Source: Ophiostoma sp. CBS 140.51 (Eukaryota > Ascomycota > Sordariomycetes > Ophiostomatales > Ophiostomataceae). Taken from it: DNA of 29,906 nt. The notes beneath the pieces are model-generated. The model did not search any database. It was given only the letters and a program-made list of their open reading frames with translations, and had not been told where the DNA came from. Positions 7,149 to 16,081 of this stretch are shown here, piece by piece. The DNA lies in the NCBI GenBank assembly GCA_029298735.1, contig JANSLP010000374.1:1-29906 (forward strand). Direction: 5' to 3'. A program made the translations under genes and the position numbers. The stretch's first letter is position 1, and every line of letters begins with the position of its first letter.

Positions 7149-9326
7149 TCACAACTGCTCCGGATCCCATGTCAACAGATCCATCCATGGGAACGAGCTG
7201 TTGCCGTACAAACTGACACCATCTGCAAATCCAGCATCCATGCTGCTGTCATCCATGTACACCGTCTTGTTTGCCGTCGGCTCCACGTGTGCGTGTTGGT
7301 TTGTGTGAGTCGGCACATTCGTTTGTGTCACTGTTGTAGCCGAATACCCCCTCAATCGCAGCAAATCCGCCGTCATCCGTCGAAACTTGCGTCCGACACT
7401 GTGTGCAAACGCCCACACAGGACTCAGGGTTGTCAATACACCACTAATCAGTGCCAGCCGGTCACGATACAGTGCCGCATGCTGTGCCGGTCCGTGCAGG
7501 GCACAAGCCGACAGCTGTACAATCGCCGAAAAGACGAGGGCAAACACAAAAAAAGGTGTGTGTCTCTGGACCGCCGCCGGTGTGGCGGCCCGTGCGGCCA
7601 GGTCAACCAGTTGTCGTGACGCCGTCACGGCCATCCGGGCATGTGTCTGGCGCGGTGTGGCCACGGGCGGCAGGTGCCTCTCGCGAATAATGTCAAAGGC
7701 GGCGGGCACCGTCGACGCCAGATCGCTGCGCCAAAAGTGAAGGTAGATGGCCGTGTAATGAATCAACATGTGCGCCTGAAAGAGCATCTCATCGTTGGGC
7801 GGGCACGCAGAGGCTTCGCTGTGCCGCCAGGCGGCCAGAGCATTGTCAATGGCCTGGACCTGTTCTTCTTGGACGTCGTGTGTTGCGTGTGCACCGGAGC
7901 TAACGGCGAGCGCCCTTACTAAAATCCGGACGGCATCGATGCGGTAGCAGAATGATGAGAACGAAAAGGCGGCAGACGGCTCGTCGGCATACAGGCGGGC
8001 GTCAAACTGCTCAAGTGTCGGCGAGTTATGTTCACGCAGGGAGAATGAGTCTGAACTTTGGTTGTCTTCACCTCCTCCATACAGTGCCTCATCACATGGC
8101 AACAGGATGTCCGGCTCGCAAGTATGGCTCCGTGCAGATGTGCTTCGTTGGAGTGCCGCCACAAACCCGTCTACCACGTACAGCTCCCACCATGTCCGCC
8201 GCAGACTCTCCTCGACAATGGGTGACCGGCCACCGTAAGTTGTGCTGTATGTCCGTCGGTGCATGCCAATCTCCAGTGCTGTAGACACAGCATGGGCCAG
8301 TTGGGAGACGCTCTCACGGATCTCACCGCGGGCATGGAGGGCAATTGACAACAACAAGCGAGCCTGGGCAATGTGATACGACTTCTGTCGACCGCCAACC
8401 GACGATGCAGCCACAGCCGCCTCCAGTGCTTTGACGGAGGCATCCCTCAAAGCATCACTCTGTTGTCCTGTCGCCGAAAAGTGGCTGCCGATACAATGTA
8501 CGACGAGTCGCAGATATGTCGGGTATCGTTGGGAGGAGTAATATCCTCGAGGCACGAGAATCGGGTGGGCGGCGTGAAAGTTGGAGTAGTACAGGTTGAC
8601 GAGGGCGTCGTCGTCGACAAAGTCGGTATTGTTTATGCTGTCGTCGGCCATATCGTCAACCCGGATCGTCGTAGTAGCCAATGCCAACGGTTGCGGCGAG
8701 GGCAGCGCCAAGGGCACATTAGCCATGGTTGCCATGGATGCCATTGATGCAATCGACGCCATCGAGTTGTTCATCGACGCCATCGAGGCCATCGAAGCTG
8801 CTGCGGCCGCCGTGTCCAAGTCGTCGTCATTGTCCGTCATGCTCGTTGTTGTAGCCGCTGTAGTGCCGCCCATTGATGCCTCGTTGCGTACCGTCCGTCT
8901 CCGTAGTCCACGCCGCGACGGAAGATACCGACAGGTAGTCCCCGCCGTCGTGGAACATCGTCGGCAGATGGGCACTGTTGCATCACAGCGCACATGTTTG
9001 CGGCGGCATTCTGTGCAAGCGAGTGGAGCCGGTGGTCGGTCTGGAGATGCAGGGCCTGGTGGTGGCGAGCGCACTGCCGGAGGTGTTCGAGTTGTGTCGT
9101 AAGAAGGGTTGTATGAATAAGCTCTTGACTGCGAGTGTTGACTGTAGAGATGCTCTTGGTCACTGCTGGGCCGGCGAGGCTGTTCATACGGCGACGGTGC
9201 TCGGGCTTGCGTAGAGCTCTGCGAGATGGTCGGCGACAGCATCTCTATCGCCCGGCTGGCCATGTTGGGGTGGGTGTGTAAATGGATGTGATCGGTTTTA
9301 TCGTGTCCTTGTCGTCGTCTTTTCAT
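7149..9326 (-). CDS. Zn(II)2Cys6 transcription factor
   Basis: A 725-residue intronless regulator. The zinc cluster lies at residues 104-132 with spacing C-x2-C-x6-C-x6-C-x2-C-x7-C (it begins CTECRRKHVRC), followed by a basic linker SRRGLRRRTVR. A disordered Ser/Pro/Gln-rich N-terminus precedes it. Residues 178-203 are a Met-Ala-Ser repeat. From about 235 onward is a fungal-specific transcription-factor domain (YYSNFHAAHPILV, RRTWWELYVVDGF). The C-terminus DLLTWDPEQL is a plausible acidic/aromatic activation segment. A second ATG at 9263 (codon 22, context aacATGg) may be the real start. It acts in the nucleus, and its position inside a block of catabolic-type genes makes it the likely local activator. 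The promoter (9327-10001) holds a TCACCGG element also found in the transporter/monooxygenase promoter. Confidence 0.9.
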   Translation of the reverse strand: MKRRRQGHDKTDHIHLHTHPNMASRAIEMLSPTISQSSTQARAPSPYEQPRRPSSDQEHLYSQHSQSRAYSYNPSYDTTRTPPAVRSPPPGPASPDRPPAPLACTECRRKHVRCDATVPICRRCSTTAGTTCRYLPSRRGLRRRTVRNEASMGGTTAATTTSMTDNDDDLDTAAAAASMASMASMNNSMASIASMASMATMANVPLALPSPQPLALATTTIRVDDMADDSINNTDFVDDDALVNLYYSNFHAAHPILVPRGYYSSQRYPTYLRLVVHCIGSHFSATGQQSDALRDASVKALEAAVAASSVGGRQKSYHIAQARLLLSIALHARGEIRESVSQLAHAVSTALEIGMHRRTYSTTYGGRSPIVEESLRRTWWELYVVDGFVAALQRSTSARSHTCEPDILLPCDEALYGGGEDNQSSDSFSLREHNSPTLEQFDARLYADEPSAAFSFSSFCYRIDAVRILVRALAVSSGAHATHDVQEEQVQAIDNALAAWRHSEASACPPNDEMLFQAHMLIHYTAIYLHFWRSDLASTVPAAFDIIRERHLPPVATPRQTHARMAVTASRQLVDLAARAATPAAVQRHTPFFVFALVFSAIVQLSACALHGPAQHAALYRDRLALISGVLTTLSPVWAFAHSVGRKFRRMTADLLRLRGYSATTVTQTNVPTHTNQHAHVEPTANKTVYMDDSSMDAGFADGVSLYGNSSFPWMDLLTWDPEQL

Positions 9327-10001
9327 TGCCGTCTTTTGTCGTCAATCTGTAGATTGTTGACCGATCACGGCGAGGTTGTATCTATGGCTGCATGCTTGTA
9401 AGTGGAGTTTGGGGCTGCCAGAAGAGTTGAAGTTGATTCTGAGACCGCAAGAAGAGGAAGAGAGAAACTGGAACACAAATACGAGGTCACCGGAATAGTG
9501 AAGCAAATCGACAAAAAAGTTTGAAGAAAAACAGTCGCGACTCCAATGACCTCTCAAGGAAAGAACGCTGATAAGAACCTAGTGGTGGGTACGATGGCGT
9601 GCTGCAGGCTAGCAAGGAAAGAGCGTTGGGGCGACTTAAACGGCATCCAAGGAAAGAGCCATCGACAACATGGATCGGAAGAAGAAGACCGACATCTACA
9701 GAGTGTCAAATAAAATAAATACCAGTGGTCTATTGAACGACTTTTTGTAGAAAAATAAATGCACGATTTTGTTGTGTTCTAATTTTTGAAATATTTTTTG
9801 TGAAGAAAATTTACTTGGGATTGTTTAGTTACTTTCAAGTTGTGGATTAAAATGTTTTATTAAAATAACCACATCGTTGCACCTTCTCAATTTGAAAATG
9901 AAGACTCTTCTAATTCAGTAGGAAACGAGCACCTTCTGTAAATGATACGTTTTATGTCTACTACTACCACCCCTATTCTACCCCTTTTCTTTTCACAACA
10001 T
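9264..10001. other. Regulator promoter with triple repeat and AT-rich island
   Basis: This stretch between the regulator start and the 3' end of the next gene has no gene; 9264-9326 is promoter only if the downstream ATG of the regulator is used, otherwise it is coding. Three near-identical copies of caaggaaagarc occur at 9555-9566, 9613-9624 and 9648-9659. A TCACCGG element is at 9487-9493. From about 9700 to 9960 the DNA becomes very AT-rich (long T and A runs, almost no CG), in contrast to the GC-rich genes around it. Confidence 0.6.
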
Positions 10002-11455
10002 TTACAAATGCGCTTTATGCACCAACCCCGCCTCTGCCCGTTGGCATTCTGCCTCGACATCATACTCCAACATCCACGCATGCGGACTGAACCGCTCCAA
10101 CCATCGTTGTGACCACTCTGGTGATGTCGCATCGACTGCCGAAAGATACGCCGCGTTGTCCTTGTCGAGGCTCAGCTGCTTCTCGACGCGAGCCAAGAAT
10201 GGCCGTCGAATGCGGTTGTACATGGCTAGGGCACGGGCAATGTTGCCACGAGACGCTGGCGACGACAATGACCGGTACAAGGCCCAGGCATCGCAGTAGC
10301 CAAACGTGGCGCCGCCGCCATATGCGCCGGCGGTGGCTAGAAGTCAGTGGTGAACAAGATTAATAGGGCACGGCGGAGGAACCTACGATGAGCAGCATCT
10401 CCGACAAAGCAAACAACACCATCGCGGGTCATATCGGCCATCCATGGCGCCGTCTCGAGACGATAGCCGTCAATCCCGGGAAGAGCGTCGACGACTTTGC
10501 GGACCAGCGGGTCCCATTTTTCGAAATGTCTTCTGAGACGGTCAATGCCGGCCTGGCCCAGAGAGTGTGCCCATCTCAGGCTGGCCACGTCCGTTTCGTC
10601 TTCACGGACAATGGCGACAAAGCCGTACTTGTTGAGGCCGACTCGTGACAGGTAGGCAATCTCGCCATTATTGTTCTGCCAGGAGCCAGACTCGACCGGT
10701 AAGTCGGTAATGTGCTGCACGTGCGACTCGGAAAGGACGGTTCGGTAGGCGACGGCGCCGCGGTAAAAAGGGACACTGTCGGGGAGGTACTGTTTTCGGG
10801 TTTTCTAAAAGTGTTAACATACTCTTCATTCAGCATCGCGCGCGACTACGACTCACCGAATGAATGCCGTCGGCGGCCACGGCAAGATCAGCCTCGACGT
10901 CTGGACTTCCGTCGGAGAACGACAGCCATACCACCGGCCGGCCACCAGCCGGCCCGTTGACCTTGACAGACTTGACTTCTTTGCTGTACCGAATGTCACT
11001 GGGGGGAACGTTTGACACTAAAATCTCGTGCAGCGGAATCCGGTGCGTCCTTCCTTCACGGTACGGCACGTCCATGTGCGGCGACTCGGACACCGCCATC
11101 ACTTTCCCTGTCTGCCAGTGGTGGTGCTCGATGCCCACTTTGCCACGGAACATGATCTTTTGTATTTTTTCGAACGACTCTGCTGGAAGTATCCGTTGCA
11201 GCACACGCAGCCCAGAGACGGTCATGGCGATCCAGGCGCCCGTCTCGTGTGGTCCTGGCGCGCGCTCATAGACGGTGATTTGCACATTGGGAAGCCGGGC
11301 GAGGGCAATGTACGTCGCCGTCCCGACCAGTCCACCGCCGATAATTCTGGGAAGAAGTCAGTCCTCGATATGAAACTGTCACAACCCATGGATGGTGAAG
11401 AATGCGCTCACGCTATCCGCAGGGGCCTGCCCTGAGATTTTGTTGATGATGCCAT
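10002..11455 (-). CDS. FAD-dependent monooxygenase, group A, four exons (salicylate hydroxylase-like)
   Basis: Proposed structure: exons 11455-11412, 11346-10857, 10804-10387 and 10336-10002; introns of 65, 52 and 50 bp start GTGAGC, GTGAGT and GTAGGT and end in AG. Branch-like sites are seen: ACTGAC in introns 1 and 3, GTTAAC in intron 2. The joined frame gives 428 residues. The splices rebuild class motifs exactly: GGGLVG (18-23) just after junction 1, DGIHSKTR (174-181) across junction 2, and GDAAHP (313-318) across junction 3, followed by a glycine-rich flavin-contact segment GAYGGGATFGY. The protein should hydroxylate an aromatic or related ring in the cytosol. It is divergent from the FMO gene at 12155 and belongs to the same class as the enzyme at 5673, with which it shares little sequence beyond the motifs, so they are probably not recent duplicates. 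Confidence 0.85.
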
Positions 11456-12154
11456 TCCTCAGGTAAAGTTTTGTGGGATTCAAGAATTCAAATGACTTAA
11501 AAGTTGACATCGATGCTGACGTATTCGTGATACCAAAAACGCATTCTTGGTGAAGCTCAAGAAAGAGCCACGATGAGGGCACCAACACCAGAAGCGGAAC
11601 TGAACGAGAACACCTTGAGCTGAGCTGCCCGGTTTATCGTCATGAAATGTTGTATCTGTCATTGAGCATGGCACCACCGACGACTCACACTGCGTGTGAC
11701 GGCCGCAATTGCCGTTCGGACTTGACCATTTTCGGAGCTCTTCGTGTTAGTGCCAAAGGTGTGATAGAAGTGCCCTGAAAGATCCGTATAAGTCCCCTGG
11801 AAAGAAGCCCGGAACTAGCTAAAAACTGAAGGATTTCAAAGACACCGAAGACCCCGGAAGGGTCCCCGGCGCTACGGCAATGTCTGTCTCCACCACATTT
11901 ACCGGTGTCCTCGTGGCCGGCGTCTCTGTGGAGTTTGCGATATGACAGGGTCTTTGACGAGGACGGTATCTCTTCAACACATGGGAGCTGTAAAAAAAAA
12001 AAACACAATATTATTTGGGGACCGGCATAATACGTCAGATGTAGGGCATCTTGTATCATTCCCTGGCGACTTTGAAATTTGTTTACTTGTTTCGCCGCTT
12101 TCACTTTCAAAACAGCCGGACCAAATCATTGCGAATCTTCACCACGTGCCCTTT
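11456..12154. promoter_or_regulatory. Bidirectional promoter region between two monooxygenase genes
   Basis: This is 699 bp between divergent start codons. It contains a CCCCGGAAGGGTCCCCGG element (about 11852-11870, two CCCCGG blocks), other CCGG sites near 12022 and 12116, and a run of about 12 A at 11992-12003. Short open frames here lack family features. A patch at 11880-11940 looks codon-like on the plus strand but closes after 22 codons. Confidence 0.45.
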
Positions 12155-13633
12155 ATGCCCCGCGTCTACTCCCGTGTGGCCGTCATCGGCGCGGGCCCGT
12201 CGGGCATCGCTGCCGCCCGGGCCCTACGCGACGAGGGCAACATTGAGATGATCCGCGTCTTTGAACGAAAGTCGACAGTGGGCGGGATGTGGGTGTACGA
12301 GCCAGAGCCCGAACAGTTTCAGTCGACAACCTTGACCGTGGCCGACGTGCAGCTCCCGATCCCGGAGGGACTGTCGCCAGACACTCCAGTAACGACACTT
12401 CCCGCCGCCCGCGATCGCCCTGGAACGATTGGCGCTGCCTACGATGGACTCGACACGAATGCTGGTGCACGAACAATGGCTTTCACACATACACCATTGC
12501 CGATGGCCAACTCGGTCGTGTCGGAACGGCGGTTTGGGAAGAACAACAGCACGCGGCCACGACATGCGGTGCTGTCGTACCTGGAAGAGCTGGCCCAGCC
12601 TGTGCTGGATTACGTGGTGTTTTCGACACACGTGGAGGCCATCGAGAAGAGGACAGACGGGACATGGTTGTTGACAGCGCGACGCGAGACAGACACTAAC
12701 GACATCTGGACACAACAAGTGTTTGATGCCGTTGTGGTGGCCTCGGGCCATTTCAACGTGGCCAGTGTGCCGCGGATTGACGGGCTGGTGGAGGCAGCTG
12801 CCGCTCTCCCGACAGCCTTTGAGCACTCCAAATCGTTTCGCCACACAGAGTCCTACCAAGACAAAAGAGTCGTCGTGGTCGGCGGCGGCATCTCGGCGGC
12901 CGACTTGATGGAGGACCTGCACACCGTCGTCCAGGCGCCACTGTATGTCAGTCGACGCGGCAATGTTGGCTTCTTGGAGAGTGCATGGAACCTCCCGAAT
13001 GTCGAGCAGAGGCCGACCATCAGCCGCATTCGTGTCGAAGGGACTGATGGCCGTCCGACGCTGGCCGTTGACTTCTCCGACGGAACGACCCTCACCGGCA
13101 TCGACAGAGTCCTCTTTGCCACGGGCTACCGCCTGGCCTACCCATTTTTGCCTTTTTCCGAGGGCGGCGTCACACCGCACAACCGTCTCGCGGGCTTCTA
13201 TCAGCACGTCTTTTGTATGGAGGATCCGTCGCTTGCGGTGATTGGGCAAGTGCGGGCTGCCATCAGTTTGCGCGTGTACGAGTTCCAGGCCGTGGCAGTG
13301 GCACGCTTCCTGGCAGGCCATGCGGCGGGACAGTTGCCCCCCGTAAAAGACCAGCGAAAATGGGAGACGGACCGGCTGGCTTACAAGGGTTCTTCCGAGC
13401 TGTTCCACGAAGTCAAGCCCGACTTTGTTGAGTATTATGGCTGGCTGCGCGACTTTGCCGGGCCCCCGATCGAGGCGACTCGCCGTACAAGCGCGTACGA
13501 GCTGCCCGAGTTTGAGGAGTGGTGGGTCGATAGCGATATCGAGGTGCTCGTCGCCAAGGGCAAGTACTGGGACAAGTTGAGAGAGGAAGGCAGTCAAAAG
13601 AAAACGGAAGAGAGTGAACAAAATCAAAAGTAA
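12155..13633 (+). CDS. Flavin-containing monooxygenase (FMO-like, two dinucleotide-binding domains)
   Basis: A 492-residue intronless protein similar to yeast/fungal Fmo1-type and dimethylaniline-monooxygenase-like enzymes, which use FAD and NADPH to oxygenate soft nucleophiles (S or N) or ketones. Seen: FAD motif GAGPSG (12-17), GGMW (43-46), NADPH motif GGGISA (243-248) in VVVVGGGISAADL, and an ATGYRLAYPF segment of the FMO ATGY type. The FxGxxxHxxxY signature is degenerate here: HSKSFRHTESY sits just before the NADPH motif, without the usual glycine. The frame is open from 11942, but the chosen ATG at 12155 starts directly before the flavin fold (MPRVYSRVAVIG). It is convergent with the dehydrogenase at 13698 (64 bp). 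A Baeyer-Villiger role is possible but not supported by a clear motif. Confidence 0.85.
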   Translation: MPRVYSRVAVIGAGPSGIAAARALRDEGNIEMIRVFERKSTVGGMWVYEPEPEQFQSTTLTVADVQLPIPEGLSPDTPVTTLPAARDRPGTIGAAYDGLDTNAGARTMAFTHTPLPMANSVVSERRFGKNNSTRPRHAVLSYLEELAQPVLDYVVFSTHVEAIEKRTDGTWLLTARRETDTNDIWTQQVFDAVVVASGHFNVASVPRIDGLVEAAAALPTAFEHSKSFRHTESYQDKRVVVVGGGISAADLMEDLHTVVQAPLYVSRRGNVGFLESAWNLPNVEQRPTISRIRVEGTDGRPTLAVDFSDGTTLTGIDRVLFATGYRLAYPFLPFSEGGVTPHNRLAGFYQHVFCMEDPSLAVIGQVRAAISLRVYEFQAVAVARFLAGHAAGQLPPVKDQRKWETDRLAYKGSSELFHEVKPDFVEYYGWLRDFAGPPIEATRRTSAYELPEFEEWWVDSDIEVLVAKGKYWDKLREEGSQKKTEESEQNQK

Positions 13634-13697
13634 TAGACAAAATAGACAATAGATTATGAGCGTCTCGCTGAAAATAAAATTGGAATACTCATGGCGC

Positions 13698-14591
13698 CTA
13701 CACGACCATCCGCACTTTCAGCTTATCCCCCTGGACAACTTCCTCCTCCTTGCTCAGCAGCTCCTCCACATCCCACGGCGCCGATAGGTACCGCGCCGCC
13801 AGCCACAACCTGCGCTTTTCCGTCAAATAAACAATCACGTCTGCTGCCAGTTTGGACGTTTCTGTGAGCTGGGCATGTCGTTCGACAGGCAGCCTCTTGC
13901 CCATGTTTGTCAAAACACCGCCCGGGTGGATGGCGAAAACCAAAATGCCCTCAGGCGTGTCCAGGCCGTGGTCCACGTCGACAAACTCGGTAAAGCGCTG
14001 GAGGGCGAGCTTGCTCGTTTGATAGGCCGAGCCGCCTTGTGACAACAAATGGGCGGCGATGCTGCTCAAGTTGACAATGGTGCCCCCGCCCTCACTGGGC
14101 TTGGTGATTTGGGGGAGAAAGGCGCGGGTGACGAGATACGGCCCCTTGACATTGACGGTAAATGTCGACCACCACTCGGCTGGGTCGCTGTCGCCAATCT
14201 TGCAGCGCTTCTCGAGGTAGCCGGCGTTGTTGACCAGCACATCAATGCGGGGGAACGCTTTGGCCACCGTGGCCGCTGCTGCAGCGACGCTTTCCTCGTC
14301 GGTGACATCCAACGAAACAGGCACAACTTGGGGAGGTGTCTTGCCAGCAGCTTTGGCAGCTTCGGCGATAGGCCCTAGCAAATCATCCAGGCTGGACCGG
14401 GCTCCGATACCAATGCCCGCCGCACCGGCACTGGCAAACGACAGCGCCGTTTCGCGGCCGATACCCTTTGACGCGCCCGTGATGAAGACGTAGCGGCCGG
14501 CAAAGTCGCGTTGGCTGGGGTCAATCGTCGGGTACGTGTCCGTGTGCCGTGTAGACACGAAATGAAAGCCTGTATGCGGTGCTGTAGACAT
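13698..14591 (-). CDS. Short-chain dehydrogenase/reductase (classical SDR)
   Basis: A 297-residue NAD(P)-dependent oxidoreductase of the classical SDR class. Cofactor motif TGASKGIG (38-45), NNAG (121-124), catalytic serine in NLSSIAA (about 176-177), and the YxxxK pair Y190/K194 in SAYQTSK are all present, followed by the HPGG turn. An ATG at 14795 lies in frame, but the added 68 residues look like translated leader (Ser/His/Leu mix). A TATA-like TATTTAAG on the minus strand at 14699-14692 lies about 100 bp before the ATG at 14591, so that start is preferred. It is probably a soluble enzyme acting on an alcohol/ketone of the cluster pathway; substrate unknown. Confidence 0.9.
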   Translation of the reverse strand: MSTAPHTGFHFVSTRHTDTYPTIDPSQRDFAGRYVFITGASKGIGRETALSFASAGAAGIGIGARSSLDDLLGPIAEAAKAAGKTPPQVVPVSLDVTDEESVAAAAATVAKAFPRIDVLVNNAGYLEKRCKIGDSDPAEWWSTFTVNVKGPYLVTRAFLPQITKPSEGGGTIVNLSSIAAHLLSQGGSAYQTSKLALQRFTEFVDVDHGLDTPEGILVFAIHPGGVLTNMGKRLPVERHAQLTETSKLAADVIVYLTEKRRLWLAARYLSAPWDVEELLSKEEEVVQGDKLKVRMVV

Positions 14592-14691
14592 GGTGGTTGT
14601 TGAGATGAGGAGAGAGAGAAGTAAATGATTATCGAAATAAACAACGAGATAGTGTCGAGACGAGATCGAGAAGCACAACTCTCGGGTGCTG

Positions 14692-14699
14692 CTTAAATA
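14692..14699 (-). promoter_or_regulatory. TATA-like element of the SDR gene
   Basis: TATTTAAG on the minus strand lies about 100 bp before the start codon at 14591, and supports that start over the upstream in-frame ATG at 14795, which lies upstream of this element. Confidence 0.4.
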
Positions 14700-15487
14700 C
14701 CGGTTGTGGATGGAGTTAGTAAAAAGGCCGAAGCCGAAGGAATGATGTAATGGAAGAAAGCTTGGAGATCTCGGAGGCGAGGCTTGTCTGCTCAAAGGTG
14801 TGAAATGACTTTTCTCTTAAAAGAGTCTCGCCTTTTCTTAAATCGAGTTTCTCCTTTCTCAGCCGATGGTGCAATCCTGTGCCGCTGCAGGTGCTTGTCT
14901 CGTTTTCGCATATCGTGCTATGCGCGGCCCGGCGTCTTTCAGTCTTTCTCTGTGCCCACACCATCCCCGGAGTCGGCAGAACGAGGAATATCCCGATGGG
15001 TGTAGTAATTGGCTGTGTCTACTAAGTTTTGCGATAAACGACAAAACGTGGATCCAATAACTTTATTGGATGCAGGAGGGAGAGGGTCTGGCCATTCCAC
15101 TCGGAATGGCAAGAGGGGAGTGCATTGTGTGTATGTAGAGAGAAGGAGCTTGTGTGATGCTTTGGGGAAGGAGCGTGGGAAAGAACTTCACTTGGCAGGT
15201 GCAATTCACTCACTCGTGCGACCGCGTTCTGGATTGGGGTTGTAGCGTGTGCGGCAGTTGGTGGGGCCTCTCTCCTCAGAAGACAGACGACAGTTTTACC
15301 TAAGCAGTGAATTACAGGTGTGCCAGGTGCCAGGGGCTCCATTCATTGGACTTGTACACAACCGACTTGACCAACAGCATCGCATCATCAACCACTGACT
15401 CTCGCGACACATAAGATCGACGACCCGGACCTCGCCTTCTTCTTTTACTTATATCCGCATACAGTTACTACATCCGCTGTATAGAAG
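14700..15487. promoter_or_regulatory. Divergent promoter region with two adjacent inverted repeats
   Basis: This lies between the SDR and the HSBP1-like gene, with no gene seen. At 15052-15071 ATCCAATAA and TTATTGGAT form a 9-bp inverted repeat with a 2-base gap, which creates two opposed CCAAT boxes. At 15091-15110 gccattcc and ggaatggc form an 8-bp inverted repeat with a 4-base loop. Confidence 0.5.
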
Positions 15488-15859
15488 ATGGACACAATGT
15501 CCTCCAACAACAACGACTCGAGTCAGACGACGGTAAGTCGGCGCTCAACTTGATATCTCATGGATGGCTGGTCACTTGCTCGACAGTCCAGCTATCATCT
15601 CCTCATTATTAGTCTTCTAACAGACAGCAGTCCTCTGATGATGCGCGTGCCGACCTGACGGCGCAGCTGGACGACCTCCTCAATACAGTCTCCAACAAGT
15701 TTGCCGGCGTCTCCAGCGAGATCTTTGCAAAGAGTAGGTCAAGTTCTCGCTTACATTCAATCCTTCTGCCTTGCTGACTGTGTAGTGGACGAAATGTCGC
15801 GTCGGTTGGACAACCTGGAGGCGCAACTGAAGAGCAAAGAGGACGGCTCAAAACAATGA
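15488..15859 (+). CDS. HSBP1: Heat shock factor-binding protein 1 (HSBP1)-like, three exons
   Basis: Proposed exons are 15488-15532, 15628-15733 and 15786-15859; introns are 95 bp (GTAAGT..CAG) and 52 bp (GTAGGT..TAG, with CTGAC near its end). The joined frame gives 74 residues. The core ADLTAQLDDLLNTVSNKFAG, then SSEIFAKMDEMSRRLDNLEAQ, is a coiled coil with the family's typical DxMSxRLDxLE ending. HSBP1 proteins are small trimeric coiled coils that bind the trimerisation domain of heat shock factor and dampen its activity; roles in WASH-complex assembly are also known in animals. The acceptor of intron 1 could also be 3 bp further (15631), removing one Gln. ATG 15488 and ATG 15497 are both possible starts. 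The exons are too short to show in a plain frame scan. It is convergent with the disulfide isomerase gene. Confidence 0.88.
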
Positions 15860-16081
15860 GCATTCGATAGAGTCTTTACGACAAGAACACATCACTTCAT
15901 ACAATTTAGCGTGCAATGAAACAATAACGATACTTTTTATTTATTCAGAACCAAAGTCGAAACCCATCATCTGACGCTCGTTTAATCATATACGTAGTTC
16001 TATTCTTCCTCGCGTTGACGAGTCCACCCACATCTGCGGTAAATATCCCGTTCAGTTTATTCAGTCTCTGGCCTGAGACCT

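Noticed and set aside
11685..12110. 141-codon minus-strand frame between two monooxygenase genes
   Set aside because: No domain, low-quality composition, and it overlaps the start region of the FMO transcript.
12224..13627. 467-codon minus-strand frame
   Set aside because: Antisense shadow of the FMO gene, whose flavin and NADPH motifs show the real strand.
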